From: Haloplanus sp. HW8-1
GTDB taxonomy: Archaea > Halobacteriota > Halobacteria > Halobacteriales > Haloferacaceae
Reading direction: 5' to 3'
DNA length: 64,000 nt
Assembly: GCF_023703795.1 (NCBI RefSeq)
Contig: NZ_CP098518.1
Coordinates: 248,001 to 312,000, forward strand
Made by a program: the position numbers and the translations under genes. The notes under the pieces were generated by a model that worked only from the letters and a program-made list of their open reading frames with translations, did no database searches and had not been told where the DNA came from. Positions 35,684 through 44,534 of the stretch are shown here, one piece after another; within the stretch, counting starts at the first letter, position 1; each line of letters starts with the position of its first letter.

Positions 35684-37342
35684 ATGCGGTCCGATAACAT
35701 ACGGACGGCTGACGGTATCGATCGGCGGAAAATGATGAAGGCCCTCGTCGCGGGGGGGTTCCTCACGATCGCCGGCTGTGGCGGTGGTGGCGGGGATGGC
35801 GGCGACGGCGGTGGCGGGGACGGCGGGGACGGCGGTGGCGGGGACGGCGGTGACGGCGGTGACGGCGGCGACGGCGGGGACGGCGGTGGCGGTGACGGCG
35901 GTGACGGCGGCCCCGAGGGTTACCTCGAGGAGGCCCAGTCGCTTCCCTGGACCGAAAACTGGCAGGAACGCCTCGGGTACGCGAACCCGATGGAGTCCTG
36001 GCCGCCGGAGGACCGTCAGGACGTCCCGCCGGGTGACCAGCCGACCGACTGGGCCGGCCGCGGAGCGGTCGAGACCGCGGTGTATTCGCTGCCGGAAGGC
36101 TGGGAAGACACCAGCGCTGCGGACGTCGACAACATCCAGATCGCCAACTTCGGATCCTTGGAGTTCGACCCGGCGACGGTCGCTCGTCACGAGGTGTTCA
36201 CCCGGGAGACGGGAATCTCCCGTGACTACATCACGTCCGAGGTCAACACCGCGATTCCCCAGCAGCAGTCCTTCCTGAGTTCACAGCAGGGCTCGCCGGT
36301 GGCGTTCAACGTCGAGTTGCAGACGTTCACCTCCTTCGTCCAGAACGGCTGGATCGAGACCCAGCAGCCGCTCTGGGGCGACGGTGGGCCGTTCGAGGCG
36401 TTCCCCGACGTCGTCTCGGAAGTTCTCTCCTCGGATCGGGATCCCGACTCCGACGAGGAGCAGGTGTACTACGCACCGCAGATCATGAACATGCCGGTCT
36501 ACCACGTCAACCGGGCGCTCCTTGAGGAGCAGGGCGTGGACCCCGAGATCGCCAACGGCGAGTGGACTTGGGACGACCTGGACACGGTCATCGACGCCTT
36601 CCAGGACGTCGAGGCGATGGGCTTCGCGTTCCACGGGGCCAACGACGTGTACACCCTGTTCGACTTCATGCTGACGGTGTACCAGCAGGGCGGGCAGTTC
36701 GTCGCCGACGACGGGACGGTCCAGTTCAACACGGACGCCCACTACCGGGCGATGAACCGGCTGGTCGACATGGTCGACCGTCTCCCGCAGTCCATCCTCA
36801 ACTTCGGCCAGGGCGACCTGACCGACGTGTTCCTCTCCGAGAACGCGGCGATCACCTGGCGGTGGAGTTCGTTCGTTCCGGAGGCGCTGAGCAACTTCGG
36901 CGACGACTACTACATGGCGAAGCCGCCGGCGGCCACGGAAGGACCGGACCCCGCCCAGCGGTCGATGTTCAACCCGAACCTGCTGGCCATCAACCCGTTC
37001 GCGTCCGACGCGAAGAAACTGGCCGCGCTGACCCTCGCCGACGTGAACCGCTCCTACGCCGCCTCGTGGTGGGAGTACACGTACGAGGGGAACCTCTCGT
37101 ACGCGACCCAGGTCTACGAGGACGCGCTGCAGATGCAGGAGATGCTGCCCGAGTGGCAACAGCTCTTCAGTGAGCAGATCGCCGAAACGCAGGAGCTGTC
37201 GAACGTCGAGGTGTGGCCGTCGATGAACGCGACCCAGCAGCGGACCGCGGAGGAGATCTCCCTCGCCCTCGCCGGCGAGAAGTCACCGGACCAGGCGGTC
37301 GAGGACCTCCAGTCGTACATCGACGAGGTCCTCCAGCAGTAA
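35684..37342 (+). CDS. ABC transporter solute-binding lipoprotein (CUT1 sugar type)
   Basis: 552 residues. The N-terminus has a twin-arginine signal (DRRKMMKALVAGGFL) and a lipobox TIAGC with lipidation Cys32, as is usual for haloarchaeal binding proteins exported by Tat and anchored to the membrane. Residues 33-76 are a Gly/Asp tract forming a flexible tether. The mature part follows the family 1 extracellular solute-binding pattern (LLEEQGVDPEIANGEWTWDD, VQFNTDAHYRAMNRLVDMVD). It precedes two permeases by 84 nt. AT-rich DNA at 35610-35680 should hold the promoter. Substrate probably a sugar or oligosaccharide. Confidence 0.9.
   Translation: MRSDNIRTADGIDRRKMMKALVAGGFLTIAGCGGGGGDGGDGGGGDGGDGGGGDGGDGGDGGDGGDGGGGDGGDGGPEGYLEEAQSLPWTENWQERLGYANPMESWPPEDRQDVPPGDQPTDWAGRGAVETAVYSLPEGWEDTSAADVDNIQIANFGSLEFDPATVARHEVFTRETGISRDYITSEVNTAIPQQQSFLSSQQGSPVAFNVELQTFTSFVQNGWIETQQPLWGDGGPFEAFPDVVSEVLSSDRDPDSDEEQVYYAPQIMNMPVYHVNRALLEEQGVDPEIANGEWTWDDLDTVIDAFQDVEAMGFAFHGANDVYTLFDFMLTVYQQGGQFVADDGTVQFNTDAHYRAMNRLVDMVDRLPQSILNFGQGDLTDVFLSENAAITWRWSSFVPEALSNFGDDYYMAKPPAATEGPDPAQRSMFNPNLLAINPFASDAKKLAALTLADVNRSYAASWWEYTYEGNLSYATQVYEDALQMQEMLPEWQQLFSEQIAETQELSNVEVWPSMNATQQRTAEEISLALAGEKSPDQAVEDLQSYIDEVLQQ
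35780..35911 (+). repeat. GGC-GGT-GAC type tandem repeat encoding a Gly/Asp linker
   Basis: 132 bases made of imperfect 6- and 9-mers (GGCGAC, GGCGGTGAC and variants) encoding residues 33-76 of the binding protein, Gly and Asp only. Such a tract is prone to slippage in multiples of three, which would change tether length without breaking the frame. Confidence 0.85.
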
Positions 37343-37426
37343 CCCCTCTCGACCGGTATCTTCGTCACCTCCTCTTCCGTTCGACGGAATCGATCACGAA
37401 CACGATATTCACACTACACTCAAACA

Positions 37427-38377
37427 ATGGGTACCCAAACGAAGTCCGTCGGTGATAGACTCCCGATATCCGACGCGTTCCGCGAGAGAGCCTCGGATAT
37501 CGTGAACGATCACATAAGAAAGATCCTCCTGGGGCCGGGACTGCTCACGCTGTTTCTGGTGTTCATATACCCGGTCGTGTATATGTTCTACCAGTCCTTT
37601 TTCACGAACATCACGAGCGGCTTCGACGGCGAGTTCGTCGGGCTCCAGAACTATGCGACGCTGTTCCAGTCGGGGCGGTTCATCGGGAACTTCATCACCA
37701 CGCTCCAGTACTCGTTCGGCTCGGTGATCTTCGCCACCCTCGCCGGACTGGGCATCGCGCTCGCCATCCAGCAAGTCGAGAGCGACCGCCTTCAGGACAT
37801 CTACGTCTCGCTCGTCATGGCCGCGTGGTCGATCCCGCTGGCGACGGCGGGGCTGATGTGGCGCTGGATCCTCCAGGGACAGACGGGCGTGCTGAACACG
37901 ATCCTTCAGGAACTCGGACTGATCACCACGAACATCCCGTGGTTGGCGGACTCGACGCTGGCCCTGGTGGCTGTCACCTTCGTCGACGGGTGGGTCCGGA
38001 TGCCGTTCGCGATGATCATCATCTACGCCGGACTGCAGTCGATTCCACAGCACATGTACGACGCCGTGAAGGTCGACGGCGCGACGACGCTCGAGGCGTT
38101 CCGACACGTGACGCTGCCGTACCTGCGCCCGTCGTTGTTCGTCGCGATCCTGATCAACTGGATGTTCGCGTGGCGGGCCTTCGACATCGTGTTCGGGATG
38201 ACCAACGGGGGCCCGGGAACGGCGACCGAAGTGCTGTCCATCACCCTCTACCGGCAGGGGATGGAACTGTTCAAATTCGGGTACACGAACGCGATCGCGG
38301 TGGTACTCGTCTTGGTGACGATGGTCGTCGGTGCGTTCTACGTCAAAGTGATCCTACAACGGGTCGACGAAGTATGA
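37427..38377 (+). CDS. ABC transporter permease (MalF/UgpA type)
   Basis: 316 residues, six predicted membrane helices; the first is LLTLFLVFIYPVVYMFY. The EAA-type cytoplasmic loop that docks the ATPase reads YDAVKVDGATTLEAFRHVTLPYLRP. The short first periplasmic-side region is like UgpA rather than the long MalF loop. The gene follows the binding-protein gene and precedes the second permease by 64 nt, the normal CUT1 importer order. No ATPase is in this operon; the one at 20839 is the likely motor. Confidence 0.92.
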   Translation: MGTQTKSVGDRLPISDAFRERASDIVNDHIRKILLGPGLLTLFLVFIYPVVYMFYQSFFTNITSGFDGEFVGLQNYATLFQSGRFIGNFITTLQYSFGSVIFATLAGLGIALAIQQVESDRLQDIYVSLVMAAWSIPLATAGLMWRWILQGQTGVLNTILQELGLITTNIPWLADSTLALVAVTFVDGWVRMPFAMIIIYAGLQSIPQHMYDAVKVDGATTLEAFRHVTLPYLRPSLFVAILINWMFAWRAFDIVFGMTNGGPGTATEVLSITLYRQGMELFKFGYTNAIAVVLVLVTMVVGAFYVKVILQRVDEV

Positions 38378-38441
38378 TCGGACACCACATCCCGTCTCCG
38401 GAGCACAGACGCGATACGGTCAGCAAACGGAGTGACTAACG

Positions 38442-39329
38442 ATGGCAACAGAGACTCAACGAGATCAGTGGATCGGCTACGAGACGAAAAAGCAGTTCTG
38501 GGAGGCGGTGAAGAGCCGATACGTCGCCCACGCGTTCATGTTCCTGACGCTCTTTGTCGTCCTCGCACCGCTTACCTGGATGTTCCTCACGTCGCTGAAG
38601 CCCAACGACGCGGTGTTCGCACAGACCTATCTCCCCACGACGCCGTTCCAGGGCGCCGTCGAGGCGTACGGCTCGGCTCTCGTCACGAAGGGCCACTGGA
38701 AGGCCGCGATGAACTCGTTGATCATCGCCATCACTTCGACGACCATCGTGATGGCGCTCGGCACGCCGGCCGGCTACGTCTTCAGCCGGTACCGCTTCCG
38801 GTTCGACGACGCGATGTTCCTGTTGGTCATCGTCACGCGACTCTTCCCCCCGATCGGCCTGATCATCCCGTACTACCAGATCATGGCCTACCTCAACCTA
38901 CTCAACACGCGGACCGGAATCATCATCGCGCAGATCTACCTCTGGCTACCGCTGGTCATCTACACGATGCGGAACTTCTACATCACCATCCCGACGTCCC
39001 TGGACGAGTCGGCCAAGGTCGACGGCTGTACCGACTTCCAGGCGTTCAGACACGTCATCCTTCCCTTGGTGATGCCAGGGGTCGCCGCGAGTGCGATCCT
39101 GACGTTCCTGTTCTCGTGGCGCGAGTTCCTCTTCGCGTTCATCGTGAGCACTGACCTGCAGTCAACGACGCTCCCCGTCGCCGTCTACCAGTACATCGGC
39201 GACATCCAGATCCAGTGGGCCTCCCTCTCCGCCGCCGGGACCATGTCTATCATCCCGGCCGTGCTCGTCGTCTTCGTCTTCCAGAAGTACATCGTGAGCG
39301 GTCTCACCGGCGGGGCGGTGAAGGAATAG
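38442..39329 (+). CDS. ABC transporter permease (MalG/UgpE type)
   Basis: 295 residues with six membrane helices. After a cytoplasmic N-terminus (about 30 residues) comes AFMFLTLFVVLAPLTWMFL; the EAA loop is LDESAKVDGCTDFQAFRHVILPLVMPG. The C-terminus ends in IVSGLTGGAVKE, the classical MalG-type tail (SGLTAGAVKG in MalG), so the protein is complete. Third and last gene of the importer operon. It pairs with the 37427 permease to form the translocation pore. Confidence 0.92.
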   Translation: MATETQRDQWIGYETKKQFWEAVKSRYVAHAFMFLTLFVVLAPLTWMFLTSLKPNDAVFAQTYLPTTPFQGAVEAYGSALVTKGHWKAAMNSLIIAITSTTIVMALGTPAGYVFSRYRFRFDDAMFLLVIVTRLFPPIGLIIPYYQIMAYLNLLNTRTGIIIAQIYLWLPLVIYTMRNFYITIPTSLDESAKVDGCTDFQAFRHVILPLVMPGVAASAILTFLFSWREFLFAFIVSTDLQSTTLPVAVYQYIGDIQIQWASLSAAGTMSIIPAVLVVFVFQKYIVSGLTGGAVKE

Positions 39330-39576
39330 TCCCGCTCCCCTCGTTCCGTTCGTCTTCACGGTATCCACGGGACTCGGTTCGAACGACCGACTGCAGACTG
39401 GCGTCTTCTCCGGAACCGGGTGCTTCGTCCCCGAGTACGTGCGCCGCTCGTTGAGTCCGCACCGCATGGCGTCGATCCGTCGGCTCGCGAGAACTTGGAC
39501 CGGGGAAGTGGTGTCATCGGATCCGTCGACGGGGTATGCAACAGGTATAGTTGAATATGATCTGTTTCGCCACCGT

Positions 39577-39925
39577 ATGTCGGACCAGACCATTGTCTAC
39601 GTAACTCGGAGTATTCCGAACGTCGAAACCGAGGCGCTGGCTGAGGGATGTGACATCGAGGTGTGGGACGGAAAACTCCCACCGGAGAAAGATCACATCG
39701 TCGAGAAATTGTCCGAACTCGAGGCGGACGGGTTCCTGTGTCTCCCGACGACATCGACGCCGAGGTGATGGACGCATCACCGAACCTCGAGGTCGTCAGT
39801 ACGTACTCGGTCGGATTCGATCACATCGACCTCGGCGCCGCTGAGGAGCGGCACATCGCTGTCGATCACCCCCCGGTGTCCTCACCGAGACGACCTTTCA
39901 GATCCGTCTCCGCGCACCTCGTCGG
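39577..39925 (+). pseudogene. remnant of a D-2-hydroxyacid dehydrogenase (glyoxylate reductase-like)
   Basis: Translation from the ATG at 39577 gives TIVYVTRSIPNVETEALAEG and on to ELEADGFLCLPT, the N-terminal part of a glyoxylate/hydroxypyruvate reductase. Near 39742-39750 the frame shifts by one base: DDIDAEVMDASPNLEVVSTY then SVGFDHIDLGAAEE continue in another frame, and around 39872-39878 (a run of six C) a second shift leads to PGVLTETT. After that the NAD-binding domain is missing altogether. So the gene has two frameshifts and has lost more than half its length. An intact relative is at 14004. Confidence 0.75.
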
Positions 39926-39962
39926 TGACTGTGACGGCGGGACGAAGCCACGACGCAAATAC
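39905..39962 (+). repeat. imperfect direct repeat, copy A
   Basis: About 56 bases (starting GATCCGTCTCCG and ending GACGAAGCCACGACGCAA) align without gaps to 44584-44639, with about nine differences by eye. The differences show no three-base periodicity, so the similarity is not that of a shared protein. The two copies bracket about 4.6 kb containing an SDR, RidA, Gfo/Idh oxidoreductase and interrupted aminotransferase. Confidence 0.6.
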
Positions 39963-40028
39963 GGACAACGGACGATCGGAAGACCGTCGAGATCTCACCG
40001 ACGATCGGCCCAGTTTGCACGACAGTTG

Positions 40029-40844
40029 CTACCGGCCCTTGCTGCCCCATCCGAAGGCGAGCCACCCACCGTCGGCCGTGATGACCTGCCCACTGATGTA
40101 ATGACCGCCTGCCGCCAGGAACGTCGTACAGTTTGCCATCTCCTCGATCGTTCCAAACCGGCCCAGTGGAACCCTGTTGTGGATGTGGTCGTCGGTGTAC
40201 CCGTAGTACGGCCAGGTCGTTTCGTCGTATACCGAGTCGTCGTCGCCCCGTGTCTGCTCGTCGAGAGGTGTCTTGATGAATCCGGGAGCCAACGCATTGA
40301 CCCCGATTTCGTGTTCGCCCAACTCGACGGCGAAGCTTCGGGTGAGGTTGTTTACACCGGCTTTCGCCGCATTGTAGTTTCCTCGCCCCTGCACGCCGAA
40401 GTGGCCAAACAAACTCGAGATGTTGATGATCTGTCCCCCGTCGTCTCTGTCGACCATTCGCTGACCGGCCGCCTTACAGCCGAAGAACACGCCCGTAAGA
40501 TCCACTTCGATAACCGTTCGCCATTCGTCCTCGCCCAATTCGAGTAACGGATGATTAGCTTGCACTCCAGCGTTGTTGACCATGATGTCGAGAGAACCGA
40601 ACTTCCGAACCGCTGTATCCACGAGTTCTTCAACGTCCGCGTAGGTCGTCATGTCCGCTTCCACGCCGATGGCCTCACCACCGGCCTCGCGGATATCCCC
40701 CGCGACTCGGTCCGCGCGTTCTTGCTTTCGTGAATTCGTCACCACGTTCGCACCCTCTTCGGCGAATCGGACCGCGATGCCTTCCCCGATGCCACTACTG
40801 GATCCAGTTACGATTGCCGTCTTCCCCTCTAATCGCCCGGACAT
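40029..40844 (-). CDS. short-chain dehydrogenase/reductase (SDR)
   Basis: 271 residues. TGSSSGIGEGIAVRFAEEG (cofactor loop), NNAG in DIMVNNAGVQ, Ser in NISSLFGHFG, catalytic Tyr/Lys in GNYNAAKAGVNN and C-terminal ISGQVITADGGWLAFGW. An insert of about 20 residues (TRGDDDSVYDETTWPYYGYT) before RVPLGRFGTIEEM is longer than in typical SDRs and probably lies over the substrate pocket. This resembles glucose 1-dehydrogenase or gluconate 5-dehydrogenase-type enzymes. ACAATATAATCT centred near 40872 is a good TATA box 28 nt upstream. Its codons look less GC-biased than those of the flanking kilobases. Confidence 0.9.
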   Translation of the reverse strand: MSGRLEGKTAIVTGSSSGIGEGIAVRFAEEGANVVTNSRKQERADRVAGDIREAGGEAIGVEADMTTYADVEELVDTAVRKFGSLDIMVNNAGVQANHPLLELGEDEWRTVIEVDLTGVFFGCKAAGQRMVDRDDGGQIINISSLFGHFGVQGRGNYNAAKAGVNNLTRSFAVELGEHEIGVNALAPGFIKTPLDEQTRGDDDSVYDETTWPYYGYTDDHIHNRVPLGRFGTIEEMANCTTFLAAGGHYISGQVITADGGWLAFGWGSKGR

Positions 40845-41378
40845 GACAGCGATTAAGATGTCTTGTACAATATAATCTATCCTCGCTTACGGGGACGTGT
40901 CATACTGAAGACGTATGGGGTAGGCGTCCCTTCGGTCACGCTGAACCGGAGCCAAGGAACGAACGAGACTCCGTCGTTTCGGCGCCCGTCCCGAACGCCC
41001 GGTGACGTCACCTGCGTCGTGGATCCAATGAAGACACCGAATCAACGACTCCGCCTCCGTCGCAAAACCGTGGACTTCCGGATTCTCCAAAGTGGTGGTG
41101 TGCCCTGCACGACTGTCATAGCCTCTGTACGTCAGTGCACATCCCACCGCCAGTGCGTTCGGTCACGTCCGTGAACAGTTACCACCGTAGTATCTTCCGG
41201 TCGGGAAATCGACGGGAGTGGTGAGCCGCGCGAAACTGCTACTCGATCGATACTGGAGTGCCGTTGGCTGCTGATCTCTGGACGGGCACGCCTCTTGGCC
41301 GTTTCTCCAGTCTCGTGGGCTCTACCCACCGTTACACACCATGAAAAACACTATATTCCACGGAAGTCATGGTGAACG
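40845..41378. other. intergenic region with divergent promoters
   Basis: About 530 bases between the divergent SDR and RidA genes. The SDR TATA box (near 40872) and a CTATATTCC element at 41351-41359, about 24 nt before the RidA start, are visible. The middle 400 bases hold no gene, RNA or repeat that I recognise; they may be decayed coding DNA. Confidence 0.5.
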
Positions 41379-41768
41379 ATGGCGCACATGAAGAACGTGA
41401 TATTCACCCCGGACGCACCGAGTCCCGAGAACGTCCCGTACTCCCAGGGCGTCGAGGCCAACGGCTTCATCTTCTCGGGACAGGGCCCACACGTTCCCGG
41501 GAAGGGGCGTGAGACCGTCGACGGTGGTATCGAAGCACAAACAAGAAGATGTATCGACAACCTTCAGGCCGTACTCGAGGAGAGGGATGCGACACTGGAG
41601 GATGTGGTCAAAGTGACGGTGTACCTCACTGACATCGACAACTACGAAGCGATGAACGAGGTGTACTCCGAGTACTTCCCCGAGGACTTCCCGGCCCGAG
41701 CAACGCTGGAAGTGAGCGACATTCCGTTCGGCGGAATCGCAGTCGACACGATCGCAGTCACCGAGTGA
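41379..41768 (+). CDS. RidA/YjgF-family enamine/imine deaminase
   Basis: 129 residues. The family pattern is PYSQGVEANGFIFSGQGPH, QTRRCIDNLQAVLEERDATLEDVVKVTVYLTD and FPARATLEVSDIPFGGIAVD, with the active-site Arg107 of RidA retained (PARATLEV). RidA hydrolyses reactive 2-aminoacrylate and other enamines released by PLP enzymes; relatives act in ring or amino-acid catabolism. The neighbouring aminotransferase and the amino-acid oxidase at 25347 could generate such imines. An ATG at 41388 is an alternative start, but the TATA-like element near 41355 fits 41379 better. Confidence 0.9.
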   Translation: MAHMKNVIFTPDAPSPENVPYSQGVEANGFIFSGQGPHVPGKGRETVDGGIEAQTRRCIDNLQAVLEERDATLEDVVKVTVYLTDIDNYEAMNEVYSEYFPEDFPARATLEVSDIPFGGIAVDTIAVTE

Positions 41769-41989
41769 CGGTACACTCCAGGCGAACGTAGATCGGGTAT
41801 CCGAACCACCGCCTGCGAGCGACGACGTTCCGAACGATTGTGTCAGTCGTTTACCGTGCTGGTGGATCCCGATTCGAGGGATGACCGAAGCGGCGAACGG
41901 CGGGTGTTCACACTCCTCGATTTTGGGACTCGTTTCGACGTCCCGTTCGAACGCCGATGAGAGGGTGACGTGAAGACCGACCGAGTCCG

Positions 41990-43210
41990 TTACGGAGTCG
42001 CGTTTGTAACTGTACACTCACCTGATCGAATGCAGTCCGGCGATCCGGTGTGCAACGACCGACACAGGCTACGATGAGACGAAACGACGAGAGGGTGTTC
42101 TACCAGGACTTGATTCGAATGTCCTGAAGCGGGCGAGAGAGGGAAATCGAGGCGGCCGCCCGAGTGGTGGGTGACGTACAAGGCGATGATAATTTCGAGT
42201 GACTTGAGCGCTTCCCGACCGGACGATAGGTTCTCGGCGCTTCCCTCGACCAGTTCGACGACGTGTTCTGCGGCGTTCCCGAAGGCGTTGCGGTAGTCCT
42301 CGTCCCAGGTCCATGCGCCGTCGATTCCAGGGAGTGACTCTTCGATGTGCTCACCGTCTTCGAGTCGCCAGTACCGCCACTCCCCGTCGTCGTTGTTGAG
42401 GTAGAGCTTCCCCTTGGATCCCATGAATATGTAACACATCGACGACGACTCCCTCGGGACGGTACAATCGAGCGTCGCGAACGTATTCTCTTTCGTAACG
42501 AGGAACCCACCACCACCGGCGTCGTCGACCGGATCGTCGACGTCTAGAGTATCGACGGCCTCGTTTTCACCATTGACGTATCCCGTGATCATGTCCGCTC
42601 GCGAATTCAGGAGATATACGAGTGTGTCGAGCAGATGGGTCGAGTTCCGCATCAACTCCATCCGAAACTGTGCGTGGACGGAGTGGACGTCCCCCAGTAG
42701 ATCCCGTTCGTTCATGAGGTCGTGAAGTGTCTGAAGCTTCTCTGTGAAACGATGAGAGTGATTGATCACCAGTTCCGTGTCCGTTTCATCACAGGTATCG
42801 ATCATCTGCTTGGCTTCAGTGACGCTCGACGCGATCGGCTTTTCGCACCAGATCACGTCTGGATCCCCCTTGGTCGCGGCATCCACCACGTGTTCATGGT
42901 GGAGTATGGTCGGCGTACAGACGGACACGATATCGAACTCGTTGGTCTCCAGCATCTCGCAGTGGTCTCGATACCGGCTTGACGGCGGAACGTTCCACGC
43001 GTTCCCGAACCGTTCGAGTTTCTCCTCGTCGATGTCCGCGATAGCCGTGATTTCCACGTCGTCGACGGTTGCGTACCCGCCGGCATGACTCGCCGGGACC
43101 GATTTCTCGCCCAATTCGTCGTCATCGTGGACTCCGAAGAGACCCATACCCGCAACGCCACCAGTGCCAATGATGGCTGCTTGATAGACCAGTCGTACCG
43201 CGATTTCCAT
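41990..43210 (-). CDS. Gfo/Idh/MocA-family oxidoreductase with a frameshifted C-terminus
   Basis: 406 residues. A Rossmann domain (YQAAIIGTGGVAGMGL, DVEITAIADIDEEKLERFG, VSVCTPTILHHEHV) carries the signature Glu-Lys-Pro in WCEKPIASSV, followed by the C-terminal sheet with HSHRFTEKL and VHSVHAQFRMELM. Members oxidise or reduce sugars, inositols and sugar acids with NAD(P). After GGRLDFPLS (near 42135) the neighbouring frame would end RPLQDIRIKSW with a stop at 42100-42102, a natural family-like end; the present frame runs about 37 residues further with an unrelated tail. A one-base change is likely. The core is complete, so activity may survive. Confidence 0.82.
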   Translation of the reverse strand: MEIAVRLVYQAAIIGTGGVAGMGLFGVHDDDELGEKSVPASHAGGYATVDDVEITAIADIDEEKLERFGNAWNVPPSSRYRDHCEMLETNEFDIVSVCTPTILHHEHVVDAATKGDPDVIWCEKPIASSVTEAKQMIDTCDETDTELVINHSHRFTEKLQTLHDLMNERDLLGDVHSVHAQFRMELMRNSTHLLDTLVYLLNSRADMITGYVNGENEAVDTLDVDDPVDDAGGGGFLVTKENTFATLDCTVPRESSSMCYIFMGSKGKLYLNNDDGEWRYWRLEDGEHIEESLPGIDGAWTWDEDYRNAFGNAAEHVVELVEGSAENLSSGREALKSLEIIIALYVTHHSGGRLDFPLSPASGHSNQVLVEHPLVVSSHRSLCRSLHTGSPDCIRSGECTVTNATP

Positions 43211-43337
43211 GTCGACGCATTACTCCTTCGATTCATGCGTTATACTGCCCTTCGTACAAGTTCGAGAGTTTCAGTAGGAATCTCCAGAACCGAGGGAGGG
43301 GAAACCATTTTTAAGTATCTCAGTCAAGAATTCGGGC

Positions 43338-44534
43338 ATGTGTGAGGAGGTAACACATCACCCGCCGGCTGAACTTTCCACCCGAGCCACGAACGCGCAG
43401 CCGTCACAGATCAGAGCCATGTTCAACCGAGCCGAACGGCATGGGGGAGACCTCGTCCGCTTGGAAATCGGTGACCCCGACTTTTCGACACCGAAGCACA
43501 TCATCGAGTCTGCCTTCGATGCGACGCTCGAGGGGGAGACCCACTACACGCCGAACGCCGGAACGCTGGAACTTCGGCGGGCAATTGCCGAGAAAATGGA
43601 CGCGGAGAACAACGTCTCGTACGATCCGGAGAGCGAGATACTCGTCGGGAACGGCGCTATGGAAGCGCTGTATCTCGCGCTACTAACGGTCATCGATCCG
43701 GGCGACGAAGTCGTCGTTCCGATACCCGGATGGCCCAACTACCTATCGTAGATTTCCTTGGTCGGTGGTGAGTGCGTACCCGTTACACTCCCGAAGGAAC
43801 AGGGATTTTCTTTCGACGCAACTCGCGTGATGGAGGCGATCTCGGAAGATACCGCCGCAGTAATCATCAACTCGCCCTGTAATCCGACCGGGGGGGTGTA
43901 CGATTCGAGTGAGGTGTGCGCCATGATCGAGGAGGCCGCCGCACACGACGCGTACGTAATCGTCGACGAAATTTACGAGGGATTACTCTACGAGGGCGAT
44001 CCGACATCTGTCGCGGCCCAGACGGAGTATTCTGACCACGTCCTCACGGTCAACGGGTGTTCCAAAAAGTACGCCATGACCGGCTGGCGTGTCGGGTGGT
44101 TGGCTGGCTCGGAAGGAGTCATCGGTCCGGCAACCAAACTCCACGAGAGTACGACGTCCTGTGCGTCAACGATGTCCCAAAACGCGGCGGTCGCCGCCCT
44201 AACCGGGGATCAATCGCCAATCCGGACGATAAAATCCGCCTTCAGGGAGCGGCGGGACTACGTCGTTGAGCGGATTGAGGACCTCCCTGTAGTCACGAGT
44301 CCGACGCCCGAGGGTGCGTTCTACGCGTTCCTCGACGTCAGCGGACTCGATGGATCGAGCATGGAGATTGTGAAGCGTCTCCTGTACGATTACGGCGTCG
44401 TGACAGCACTGGGGATCGGCTTTTCGGAGTACACTGACGACTTCGTCCGGATTTCGTTTGCCAACAACGTCGACCGACTGGAAGTAGGGTTCGACCGTAT
44501 CGACGAGATGGTGCGTGATTCGGGAGGACACTGA
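43338..44534 (+). pseudogene. class I/II aminotransferase interrupted by one in-frame TAG
   Basis: A 398-codon frame of a PLP aminotransferase (aspartate aminotransferase fold). It reads LVRLEIGDPDFSTPKHIIES, YTPNAGTLELRRAIAEKM, GNGAMEALYLALL and PIPGWPNYLS, then TAG at 43749-43751 (codon 138), then ISLVGGECVPVTLPKEQGF in the same frame. Downstream everything is intact: NSPCNPTGGVYD, VIVDEIYEGLLYEG, the PLP lysine (about Lys243) in NGCSKKYAMTGWRVGW, and FVRISFANN. A Gln codon CAG to TAG change at the usual NYxxQ position explains it. The promoter ATTTTTAAGTAT near 43311 is intact. Either a very recent pseudogene, a sequence error or a readthrough case. Confidence 0.85.

Noticed and set aside
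35780-35911. Short tandem repeats considered as a CRISPR-like array
   Set aside because: Units of 6-9 bases without spacers, inside a coding frame; a coding microsatellite.
40887-41147. Minus-strand frame in the SDR-RidA gap
   Set aside because: No recognisable domain, hydrophobic pattern or promoter.
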